Assembly (NCBI RefSeq): GCF_000264905.1
Contig: NW_006763134.1
Coordinates: 1,817,626-1,881,625 of the forward strand
Origin: Stereum hirsutum FP-91666 SS1
Taxonomy: Eukaryota > Basidiomycota > Agaricomycetes > Russulales > Stereaceae
Reading direction: 5' to 3'
DNA: 64,000 bases
A program made the translations under genes and the position numbers. A model generated the notes under the pieces. It did not search any database. It saw only the letters and a list, made by a program, of their open reading frames with translations, and was not told the DNA's origin. Below, piece by piece: positions 47,214-57,362 of the stretch. Each line of letters opens with the position of its first letter. Position 1 is the stretch's first letter.

Positions 47214-47867
47214 ATGCCATTTTTAGGATCAAACTCCACCTTGTTCGTTGGTCAAGCTGTAGCTGACTTATATTGCTCCGATTATTGGGCCCCCGCTCCT
47301 GTCCCCAATATGCCAAATGGCCCTCTTCCCCCTATTCCCGGAGGTCAATGGCCGTGGGTTCGTTTGAGGAACGAATGTGTTGCGTTCGGGTGGTCTTTCT
47401 TCGCGTTAGAAGCCACTATCGTTGGTCCTAACGCGATGCCGCCGGCGATATGGAATTTCTTGCCCCAGGCTGTACAAGCAGCCAGGCTGCACGTGACGGA
47501 CCAGGGTCATTTTCTTTTGCCTGTGCGTGCATATAATCTATTATCGTGTCCTGTAGCATAAACTTAACATTATGACGGCTCGCTCAATAATTTGTAGATG
47601 AATGGGGCTGGGGTCGCCGTAGGCGTGCAATTCGCTGCGACTGCAGGTGGAATTGCTGCGGGTTACCTGCTTCCGTGGGGCCATTCAGCCGACGTGACTC
47701 ACACCGTATACCCAGGTGCTAACATGTGGCACTATCACTCGCACCACGAGCGACCTGCATACAACCACTTTTCGACAACGCCCATCGAAACTGGCAACGC
47801 CCGAAGGCATCATGTATTCCCAAGCATCCACTACGGGGTTCAGTACCAGTTCTATCGCTCTTATTAG
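47214..47867 (+). CDS. MPFLGSN-family protein B, unrecognised
   Basis: Exons 47214-47522 and 47598-47867 (intron 75 nt, phase 0) give 192 residues. The start MPFLGSN, just after a 5'-UTR intron, is shared with gene A. Visible features: FVGQAVADLYCSDYWAPAP, a Pro/Gly-rich turn region, GGQWPWVRLRNECVAFGWSF, GHFLLP at the exon junction, then GYLLPWGHSADVTHTVYPG, MWHYHSHHERPAYNHFSTTP and HHVFPSIHYGVQYQFYRSY at the end. The C-terminal half is unusually rich in His, Tyr and Trp, which could bind metal or ligand; this is speculation. No signal peptide or membrane segment from this start. Intact, unlike copy A. Confidence 0.75.
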
Positions 47868-47964
47868 TGACTTTCAAGAAGAAAGCGTCACAACTGTACG
47901 ATCAAGTGAGAAAGAGTGGGAAGATTGAAATATTTATATTGTGTAGTAGTAGTGTTTAATTCTC

Positions 47965-47970
47965 AATAAA
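47965..47970 (+). terminator. Polyadenylation signal of gene B
   Basis: AATAAA, 98 bp after the stop codon of gene B. Confidence 0.5.
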
Positions 47971-48269
47971 ATGTTGACGATCATACGAGTGACCGCCGTA
48001 TTATCGCGACCTTGAACTTGTGAAAAGGTGTCAAGCAAGGGCCAAGCGCATCAAATTCCTCACATCCAGTCACAAATACGCATCTATCATAAACAACAAG
48101 TTCGTGCGAGCTTTTGGGCCGAATTTGGCGGAAGTTCCTAACTTTTAATGGCCAACATTCGAAGGGAGAAGTAAAAAAGTCTAAGTTAATTGTCTGGCGA
48201 AGTCGGGAAAGGGACGGGGCTTGGCAGATTAGAGGAAGAGTTCAAAAAAAGATCGAATGGCATTAGGAA

Positions 48270-48505
48270 ATTAAGGATCAAAGGGCGGAAGTCTCAGATG
48301 CTGTAGCCCTAAGGCCTGAAGTCGGTCCTGTCGAGGAATACACATCCTCGAGCACACACTATCTTTCCATTCCGCAAAATCCTCGAAAATAGATCCCTAG
48401 CCCCTCAGTGATGTTGCTGAATGTGAGACGAGGCGAACGTAGCTCACCCCACGCCTTCGGATTTTTCGCTCGCGCTGTTTCCGCAGTCATTAAGGCAGTC
48501 AAACG
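48270..48505 (-). pseudogene. SIM-family remnant C8 with internal deletion
   Basis: Minus-strand sequence gives NPKAWG, then GTGAGC at the fixed intron donor, and shortly after that GARDLFSRILRNGK, which belongs to the last third of exon 2. Most of the intron and the first two-thirds of exon 2 are missing. The frame then ends early. No exon 1 N-terminal half could be found upstream. The sequence to the right (48.5-49.1 kb) matches 50.6-51.1 kb and is part of the duplicated flank of C4 and C5. Confidence 0.65.
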
Positions 48506-49128
48506 GATATTGGAAGGTCTGTCGCTCTCACGGTACACCTCTTATATAGTTCAGTACGAAGGCAAGTACGTCCGTCGAACTGCCGGGTCATCGTTCGGGC
48601 ATGCTGGTGGACCAGTCCACTGGTCGCAGCCAATACGGCGGCATGTAGGACGGAGAACTCCGGAACTTCTAAAGGAGAGCTCGGAGGTCAGACGCACAGC
48701 TGATTTTCAAAAAGAGAAGATGTACGCGCCTGCATGCACGATCGAAGTGTCCAATTGGCGAACAAACTCGGGTGGCGGAATCGGAGACGCTGGACATCCA
48801 AAAACTTGTCTGAGAGTGATCTAAATTCGAGGTGCGCTGCACCCTTCATCAAAGCCAGTCCAATTCTGAGACAGAGACACTGTTCGGGACCGGTGGAGGG
48901 CGCAAGCGACGAAGAGAGTGTGAGGTAGCATGTACCACTATTTGCGTGCCAGCGAAGAAGCGGCAACAGTTATGAACTCGGAATTAGAGACATGAGCAGA
49001 TAGAACCAAACGAATTCACGACTAAGAAAGCAAACTCGAAAGCACCACATAGCATTCATGAAAGAAGGGTCTGATATCGCAACTACAGAGCAAAGATTAG
49101 TGGAGCAAAACGGAGAAGAGTTGAACGA
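48506..49128. other. Duplicated 3' flank of C4
   Basis: No gene. It shares ordered blocks with 50.59-51.07 kb (for example ACGAAGG-AAGTA-GTACGTC-GA, GCGGCAACAG, CTCGGAATT, ACAGAGCAAA), so C4 and C5 were duplicated together with about 0.5 kb of 3' sequence. Confidence 0.55.
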
Positions 49129-50194
49129 CTAAGAATCAAAAGGTGAGAAAGTTAGAGGCTGTGGCCCCAAAGGAGGGATGGACCGCTCTTCTCGAGGCGA
49201 AAACACATCCGCAACAGGCTCCCTCTTTCCGTTAGGCAGAATCCTCGAGAACAGCACCCTCGCGCCCTCAGGAGCCTGGTACCGTTCATCATCATTCGCG
49301 CCGGGGATCTTCTTCACACCGCGGGAAAGACGCATGGCGTCTTCGACGGTCCCCACGGGAACCATGGCTCCCAAAAATTCGACCTGGACGAATAGATCGG
49401 AGAGATCGCGATGGGGAAGGAAGAGCTTTCGAGTAGGGACGTCTACCAAGTCGAAATAGGTGCCGAAGAGTCCAGCAGCCCACCAACGAACGGTGAACCA
49501 GACAGGCCCGCCTGGGTATCGTTCGACGTGAGTGTAGCGGACGGTACGATCATTCTCGTCTGGATGAGCCTGCCGTATCGATACACAGGTAAGCAAGAAG
49601 AATGCACGCAAAGGAGGGTCGAAGGCAGCTTACCCCGAACACTTTCGGATTGAGTGCTCGCATACCAGCCGGCATTAGGCGTGCCTGAGCCGGGTTGAAC
49701 AGTAACATCGGATCCTTCAACCCCTCTTCTATCAGCTTCTCGATATCCACGAAATTTGGTTCGGGAAGGCCGAATGACCAAGTCTTCGGATGTCCAAATT
49801 CACCAGAGAGGATTCTCGCGATGGTGACTGGTTGATTTCCAGCCGCGCCAGTGCGCACCGCATCTTTCGGAAGCGGTGTTTGAGTGCGAGAGGAACCATG
49901 AGTTGGCTTGCGCGACTTCGGTGGCCTGGTGGGTCTGGTGTTCTTGAATCTTTTCGGCGGTTGGAGAGGCGTTTCATCGTCATCAGATATAACAATAACT
50001 GAGCCTTCATCATTGTCTTCGTCGGAAGAGACGACGATGACTTCGTCTGGCTGAATAGTAGTGGATTTCTGTTTGCCGTGGGGACGCGAGACGGAAGAAC
50101 TGGTACTGGTACTAGGAGCATTGCTAGAGGAACCTGAGGGTGAAGATAGCGGATCAAATCGCGATGGTTCTCTTGTAGAGCGGGAGGGAGCCAT
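49129..50194 (-). CDS. SIM-family protein C4
   Basis: Exons 50194-49634 and 49569-49129 (intron 64 nt) give 333 residues. The start MAPSRSTREPSRF matches C5; an ATG two codons upstream at 50200 is also possible. SIM-like motifs are EVIVVSSDEDND and SVIVISDDDE. The linker is Ser/Thr/Pro-rich without the minisatellite. Then VTIARILSGEFGHPKTWSFG, PNFVDIEKLIEEG, NPKVFG and exon 2 with PVWFTVRWWAAG, KLFLPHRDLSD and APEGARVLFSRILPNG. Closest to C5; together they form a sub-group distinct from C1-C3 (WSFG for WTFG, SGEFG for AGDFG, APEGA for APAGA). Confidence 0.8.
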
Positions 50195-50235
50195 GGGCAT
50201 TCAGATAAGACTTCCAACAATCAAAAGAAAACCTA

Positions 50236-50270
50236 GTGGTGGTGGTGGTGGTGGTGGTGGTGGTGGTGGT
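50236..50270 (+). repeat. (GGT)n microsatellite in the C4 5' region
   Basis: Eleven to twelve GGT triplets, 42-76 bp upstream of the C4 start; on the coding strand of C4 this is an ACC run. Absent from the C5 5' region. Confidence 0.9.
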
Positions 50271-50341
50271 GAGCGCTGACCTCGACGAGGCCGTCGACGA
50301 TCAACACGATGGTCGCGATCTGGAATTCAAAGGTGCATGAT

Positions 50342-50347
50342 CACGTG
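50342..50347. promoter_or_regulatory. CACGTG E-box upstream of C4
   Basis: Core of the longer palindrome GATCACGTGATC, 148 bp upstream of the C4 start. Confidence 0.5.
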
Positions 50348-51077
50348 ATCGCGTACAATTCTTACGAAGTGCCACCTAGTGTGGCCCAGCCCTTTGAGTA
50401 GACACCAGTCAGATTTCAGATTTACCTGCAACCGGTCGAGTTCATCTCAGTGTACGAGTGTACCCCTCATCAGAGAGAAGGTCTATCAGACGGGTAATCA
50501 CGAACAAGATATATACATCTATTGGTATAAGTACTACGGGGCGGGGTACACGAAGAGCTGAAATGGCAGAGTTTGTCACTCATCTCTAATCTTAGACAGG
50601 CGAGTACGAAGGTAAGTAGATACGTCGAGCTATCGGGTCGTAGGTAACTAGCAGCATGTTAGACGGAAAATTCGAATGTGAAGAGGATCTAAAGGTGGCT
50701 CGGAGGTCAGACGCGGAATTGTTGGCCAAAAAATAAGACGGCACTACGTGCGTGCACGATCCAAGTATATAATGAGGGCAGGTAGGTGGTGAGTGTGGAG
50801 ATATCGGAAACCCTGAACATCGAAGGCAATCCGAATGGGCGAGGCAGGCAGAGCGGAATGACAGCATGAGACGAAAGTGTTAGGTAATGGCAAGCACAGC
50901 GAAAGCGGCAACAGATACGAGCTCGGAATTTGGGGTACGAGGAGCTGGTAAAACTAAATGAGTTTACGAGACTAGGGAAGCGAGCTTGAAAGCACGACAC
51001 AGCAATCTTGAATCCAGAATTTGATAACACAACCACAGAGCAAAAATAAGGAGAGCAAATGATGAAGGTCAATGAGT

Positions 51078-52107
51078 CTAAGAAACAAAAGGTGAAAAAT
51101 TCAACGGCTGTGGCCCCAAAGGAGGGATAGGTCGCTCTCGAGGCGAAAACACATCCGCGACAGGATCCTTCCTCCCATCCGGCAAAATCCTCGAGAACAG
51201 TACCCTCGCACCCTCAGGAGCACAGTACCGTTCATCGTCATTCGCACCAGGAATCTTCCTCACACCGCGCGAACGACGCATCGCTTCTTCGATGGTACAC
51301 GCGGCCATCATGCCGCCCAAAGCCTCGATCTGTACGAAGAGGTCGGGGAGATCGCGATGCGGAAGGAAGAGCTTTCGTGTAGCGACGTCTACCAAGTCGA
51401 AATAGGTGCCGAGGTTTCCGGCGGCCCACCAACGGACAGTAAACCAAACAGGCCCGCCAGGGTATCGTTCCACGTGAGTATAGCGGACGGTGCGATCGTT
51501 CTCGTCGGGATGAGCCTGTCACATCGGGATGTGGGTCAAAAAAAGCGAAATGCAAAGAGAGGTGAGGATAGCTTACCCCGAACGCCTTTGGATTGAGTGA
51601 TCTCATGCGAGCTCTGAACTGCTCTCGCCCAGCTTGATCATAGTTCATCAAAGGATGCTTGAACGACTCTTCTATCAACTTCTCGATGTCCACGAAGTTT
51701 GCTTCGGGGAGTCCGAACGACCAAGTCTTGGGATGACCAAATTCGCCCGAAAGAATTCTGACGATGGTGAGTGGTTGGTTTCTAGCCGCATCTTTCGGAC
51801 GCGCTGGTTGAGTGCGAGCGGGATTATGACTTGGCTTGCGCGACTCCGGTGGCCTGGTCGATCCGGTGATCTCGAGTCTTTCTATCGACTGGACAGGGGC
51901 TTCATCATCGTCAGATACGACAACAACCGCATCGTAATCGTCTTCATCGGACGAGATTTCGATGACTTCATCTGGCTGGACAGCGGTAGTAGATTTCTGT
52001 ACGCGACGGGATGAGCTGGCAGTAGCCTGGGCGTTACCAGAGGAGCTTGAGGGTGAAGATAGCGGGTCAAATCGCGACGATTCTCTTGTAGGACGAGATG
52101 GAGCCAT
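51078..52107 (-). CDS. SIM-family protein C5
   Basis: Exons 52107-51577 and 51515-51078 (intron 61 nt) give 322 residues. SIM-like motifs: EVIEISSDEDD, and VVVVSDDDE in place of the usual second core. It has TIVRILSGEFGHPKTWSFGL, ANFVDIEKLIEESF, NPKAFG at the intron and, in exon 2, PVWFTVRWWAAGNLGTYFDL, TIEEAMRRSRGVRKIPGAND and APEGARVLFSRILPDG. It is the tandem neighbour of C4 (period about 1.9 kb). Product unknown, same inferred role as C3. Confidence 0.8.
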
Positions 52108-52212
52108 AGGGGTTCACGCTGGACTTCAAAAGAAAACGTAGTGTGGTGAGCGTCGACGACACGTCGCGCGCTTGCGATTTGGAATTCAAATTGAACTTCA
52201 TGAGTACGCGAT

Positions 52213-52218
52213 CACGTG
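52213..52218. promoter_or_regulatory. CACGTG E-box upstream of C5
   Basis: Within CGATCACGTGGTCG, 106 bp upstream of the C5 start. The sequence after it (GCGAAGTGGCACCTCGTGTGGCCC) resembles the matching region of C4. Confidence 0.5.
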
Positions 52219-52864
52219 GTCGTGACAAGTTTTCGCGAAGTGGCACCTCGTGTGGCCCCGATCTCTGCAGGTCGTCTCTGCGCAGAGATTGCGATTTGCC
52301 TGGAACCTGTCAAGCTCATCTCACTCTCAGACTGCAACCCTCCTCAGGAAGAGATTTATAAGACCAAAAACCACGAAAGAAGATAGATACATCCATTGGT
52401 ATACTACGGCGGGGGGTACACGGGGCATGAGTACAGTACATTGACACATTGACACAATCGGCACATTTGAACACATTTGAACAGGGAGAGGGGACCGAAA
52501 CGGAGACAGCAACCGGGGACGCGCAGCGACATGGATGAGTGGCAGAATGACAGAGTATGAGACGGTCGATATAGTTAAGATGTAGATAAAACAACAGCGT
52601 ATGAAGCGATGGAGCAGAATATGGTTGCAGCGTGAGGTTGGGCGTGAGGATATGGCAAGAGTGAGGCGTGAAGTGTTCGTTTTGAACGGTATGGCATATG
52701 GGATGAGATTTGGGTGAGGTGGTTGGACTTCTACAATGAGGAAAACTGCGGTTTGACGTGAGGAGAAGTATGATATGTGATCAGATGCAACATGTTCGAA
52801 GGAGGAATTGAAATGTGTATGGGCACTGGCTGTGGATGAGATGGAGGCGCGACAGGTCAACCGT
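52219..52864. other. Intergenic between C5 and the DUF6699 gene
   Basis: No gene. A minus-strand open frame of 177 codons (52327-52860) has no recognisable domain and lies in the 3' flank of the DUF6699 gene. Confidence 0.45.
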
Positions 52865-54523
52865 TCATGTCTTACGAGTCCTCATCTCGTAGACGCCTTC
52901 CTTGTCTGGCCCTTTCAAGCCCAGGAAGATACAGTCGCGTCGCAAGAAGTCGATCTGCACAGCCAAAATGACAATGCCAGCATCAGCCTCTCTCGCACAC
53001 TCCATCACTCACCAAGATATATATAATGGACGAAAAACGCACCTTCAAAACCCCCTGCTCCGCCTCCTCCTTCGACCTGCCCACCCTCTCCCTCCAACTC
53101 GCCGTAATCTTCGCCCTATCCACCTCCCCCATCTCCGTATTCCAAAAATCGCTCTGCTTAATCCTCTGATACAAATACCCATGCATCGCGCTAAACAGAT
53201 CGTACAGCGTCACTCCAGTAGCATTCTGCGGATACACGTCGATGTACCACGGGATCCGGGAATGCGAGAGCCGCATGAACGGTAAGGGCGGTTCTGTGGC
53301 GAATTGCGCGAGGTCGTAGGAGGTGACGGGCCGTTTGAGGTCTTTGAATTGGATTTGGGAGAGGTCGAGACGGAGGTCGTAGGTTGAGGGGGAGTCGCGG
53401 AAGAGGGTGATGCGGATGTGCGGGTTGAGGGTGTGCGGGCCTGAGTCTGCGAGTTCTGTTGGATGTGCGATGAGAGTGGATAGATGGGGTCAGATTCCGT
53501 GGTCAATTATCGATAGGTGTATGATTGGAATTGGAAGAACAAGGATGGGCAGGGATAGTCGGAAATGAATGGAAATGAAGTAGATATGAAAAGATGAGAA
53601 TGAAATGAAGCAAGGAACGCACCTTGAGGAAACGACTTTGCCTTCTTCTTCGCCATAATCGCATCCAACCCTGACCTCGGCGTCTTGAAATCCGGCCTCC
53701 AGCTCCCCGGCCTATCGAACAGCCTCTGACTCGAAATCGACGAATGCAACGACGATGCCCTCCCCAACGAATGATGCTTCGACCCCCGTCTCGACACTTT
53801 ACCCCCATAACCAGCTTCCCCAGGACTCCAGCTCGCGGACGTTTGAGCCGGCGGTGACCAAAGCTGCACCGCACCATTGAACGAGCTCTCGTCCGTCCTC
53901 GGCTCATACGTTCCCCCTGACAGCGCCCCACCCCATACAGGCCCGGGCGTACTCGGACCCGGCGCTAAACCGCCACCACTATCACCACCTCCTCCCACGA
54001 AATTTACCGGCCTCAGATTGCCACGGTCGTCCCGAAGATGGTCCAGGGAATCAGGAAATGGGTTGTATGGAGTAGTCGGGAGAGAGTGGTGGTGGTGAGA
54101 GTGGGAGGGTGTTGGTTGTAGTCCCCATGTCGGACCAGTAGAGCTAGGATCGCCCCATGCAGTGGGTTGCGCCGATTGTGCTCGAGCTTGAGTGTTGAAT
54201 GGATCCGTGGACGATGCCAGCTCTGCAACCGAAGGCCACGATTCGGGTTGAGGATGGGGTTGTGGCATACCCCATGCCGGCTGCGACTGTGTCTGTCCCC
54301 AGGGTTCTCCCTGAGCACCACCCCAAGCAGCATGCTCTGCTGGCGCTCCATATCCTCCCCAAGACGACGAGGTATCAAGGTGATTCGGAGGAGGCGATGA
54401 CGGGAATTGTAGAGGCGTAGTCGCGGGAGGGAAAGGCGTAGAAGGCCATTCTGAACGACTTGGATCTTGAACGAGAGGTGGAAGAGAGTCGAATCTTGGA
54501 TCGTGATGTGGATTGTAGGGCAT
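52865..54523 (-). CDS. DUF6699 domain protein
   Basis: Exons 54523-53623, 53455-53043 and 52954-52865 give 467 residues; introns of 167 and 88 nt keep the frame. Residues 1 to about 300 are low complexity, rich in Pro/Ser/Trp/Gly (repeated AWG, WGxP), with a basic end (MAKKKAKSF). Residues about 305-455 carry the fungal DUF6699 pattern: LNPHIRITLF, TYDLRLDLS, ATEPPLPFMRLSHSRIPWYI, DVYPQNATGVTLYDLFSAMH, then KITASWRERVGRSKEEAEQG and VLKIDFLRRDCIFLGLKG. The last 30 codons come from a separate small exon and complete the RVDFL...F.GL ending typical of the family. The function of DUF6699 is unknown; the family is expanded in Agaricomycetes. Confidence 0.85.
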
Positions 54524-57211
54524 CGTAGAATCTACAAGTAATTGGCGAACCTACAATTGGCAACAGAGGCAAACACGTCAAGGAATGCAGGGTTAGTCAG
54601 AACGCTGCACTTGTACGTCTGATTAGAGAACCGAGAGCGTGAGCATGCAGTCTGAGCCAAGGTATAATACACAGCTCGCCACTGCAATACAAGCAAAGCT
54701 GCAGACACAGCCCACGTCGAAGGCGGGAAGGAAAGGCCTGAAGGCTGCGACGATGGCCGTCGTGGAAGAACAAGGAGAGGGACTACAAAAGGAGAAGCAT
54801 CGGGTCAAGTGTTTCGGAAGGCACAGCCTTGACATCGCTACAGTTGGCTTCAATCCAACTACAACCGCAACTATAGCCCTCTTGTAGGACATCACCATAA
54901 CGGGACGGCTCTGTCCTTCACCTCATGTTGTTTGCGGCTGTCCCGCTTCCTGTCTCTTCTCGTCATTCTATGCTTCTGTTCATCGTGTTCTTCTGCCCAA
55001 GGACATCGCTATCCTACAATGGTCGCGACTGAGATGATTTCGATAACGACGAAGCAGTTGCCACCCTGCAGGTGTGTCCACATCAGGCTTTCATTTGTTG
55101 CGGTCCCGTTCTCGTGCTCAGTCTTAGGCCCTATAAACGGATCCAAGGCGACTAGTCTCCGAACCGAGGACTGTAAACCAGCCTTCCATAGGTAGCAATG
55201 TCGAGGAGTTGGAGTTGATTGGTGTAGATCTCATTGATTGTGGCACGAGCAGTGCTGATCGTCCGGGATTGTTCATGCTCGATGCTTTTCATTATTCCTC
55301 CCCAGAGCTAGACAGCATTTCTGTAAAAGCAATACGGCACGAAGTTTGCAGGGGCCGCCGTCTCAAAGCAAGCGTGCATTCAGTGCCTTTCCGTCTCGCA
55401 ACGCTAGGGCGTTCGGGCGCCTATTTTATTTGCAGAGTTTTGCACCTCCCCTTAGACTGATGGGCAATGCAGATAATATTTACGGAAACCGTATGTCCCG
55501 TGTTGGTGTCTACATGCTGAGGTCGAGGTAGCCCTGTGATTGCATCGTGGTCTATGGAAAACACGCTGTTGCAGCGCGTTTTGATGAGAAAGTTGACCTG
55601 GAGCACTGCTGAGCCTATTTATAACGAATCGTATCTTCTGTGTCTGTCTACAAACTTGGGTGGCGGAGCAGAGCTAGGCCCAGTTTCTTCATGGTGGTTC
55701 GACAGAGACGTTGATGGATAGGGTAGTGGTTCCCGAGACGTACTTCAACTTGCCAAGAGGCGTCTGAAAGGGTGGCGGGAGGTGGCCAGTGGAAGGGCGC
55801 TTCAGGTGGCACTTATAATAGGTAGCCAATCAGTGTTCCTAGAGGTTTGTCCATCTCGTCTCCAGAAAAATATGATGAATAGCCAGAGCTTGAGGTTGGA
55901 AAATTTCAGATCACAGAGGACGGCGAGGAATTGTCAGCGGCGAGTTTTAGCATCCGAGATGCGGCGATACTATATACTGCAGAATAACCGTGACCTTCTG
56001 GCATCAAAACGCGCTGAACCAGTGTTCTTCTCATTTGCCACGACAGAAAGGGGCCTAAGTCTCCATTTGCACGCCTTCGAAGCCTCAGGGCGTAAATGTT
56101 CCTGTACAGGATGACCTGTGAAGGCGTGACTTGCTCACTATCTGGGCACTGTCCGAGTCTCATAATACCCCGGGCATATTTTGTCTCTTGCATCTGGTCT
56201 TTCTTCGTGAAACTCGATATGCTGCTCTTTGACCGTGGCTGTTTGCAGGGTATCGCGCACGGACGTTTGTTCTCCAAATAATATTTCTCGCTGATTAATG
56301 TTATGTCCAATGGACGGCATGGACTTTAGAATTCTCCTTCGCAAATCAGAGGAGTTGTCGTCGCCAGTCCGCACCCTAGCACAACCTAGCACACCCCGGC
56401 TGACCCAGACCCGTTCTGAGCAAGTGGATTATAAGAAAAACGTTTGTTCGTAATGCCAGTAAGTCTTGGCCCCTAGAACCATTTCTGCAAGCAGATGTTT
56501 TGCGCAATGCTGTCCAATGCACGAATTTCACCGTGTCGGACTGTGCGACCATGACTACCGCCGACCGAGACTGACGTTAGACGTGACGATTGTGTCAACA
56601 AGTGAGCGTCGCTTGTACTCTTCACTAACGAATTATTTCACTGACGATCGAACAGGCCAGTAAAGGCTGTCCTTGATGGTCAAGAACATCACCGCAGAGT
56701 GGGGTAGGATAATCAACTCCGGCCGAAGTCTTTCCTTCTCGAGGTCCCGCTTTCGACCGCTTCGCCTCATCCTCTTCGCCGTATATCCTCTTTTACCGAG
56801 TCCTGTCCAAGTCCCGACCTCCCCTTCGTAGCCGCTCTTGCCATTGCACCCTCTAAACGCTTTGTGCGATAGTGCCCGCCGCTTCAGTATTTCGCGTTTC
56901 ACCCTAACGCTCCGCTATGAAGCTCCCCCCGTTGCTGAACATGCGGCGGTCTCGCCGACTGTGGGCTGTGCGTCCGAACTCCGAGTTCGCCTTCAAACAC
57001 ATTTCGAGCCTCATGTCGGACATATTCTCGCTTTCTACCTGCCAAGCCTCCCGTACGTGTCGGCTGAGACAATATTCAACGGGCGCTCCACTCATCACCG
57101 TCCCGCCCGAATGATCGATTGTCCTAACACTTGTTCAAAATGTCTGTTTGGCGGGCGGTTGGGGTGTCTTTCCTCTAACAGACCCTCGACGGCTGTACAT
57201 TCGTGTTTATC
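54524..57211. other. Gene-poor stretch
   Basis: Only unrelated short open frames; no gene recognised. The left end is the 5' flank of the DUF6699 gene and the right end the promoter of the DUF3455 gene. Confidence 0.45.
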
Positions 57212-57219
57212 TATATAAA
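57212..57219 (+). promoter_or_regulatory. TATA box of the DUF3455 gene
   Basis: TATATAAA, 151 bp upstream of the chosen ATG, with a long T/C-rich leader between. Confidence 0.6.
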
Positions 57220-57362
57220 AGCTTGGCTGTTCGAAGTCTTGGACTCCGCCGGTTCCGGTTTTTCTGTTCTGTGATCCTCTTGTGCTTTTATATCTTCGCG
57301 GTATACCCCATCTCCCTAATAAACCTCATCTCTCTCCCTCCTTCCATCTTCTTTTCATCACC

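Noticed and set aside
52327..52860. 177-codon minus-strand open frame after the DUF6699 gene
   Set aside because: No domain; sits in the 3' flank between two genes.
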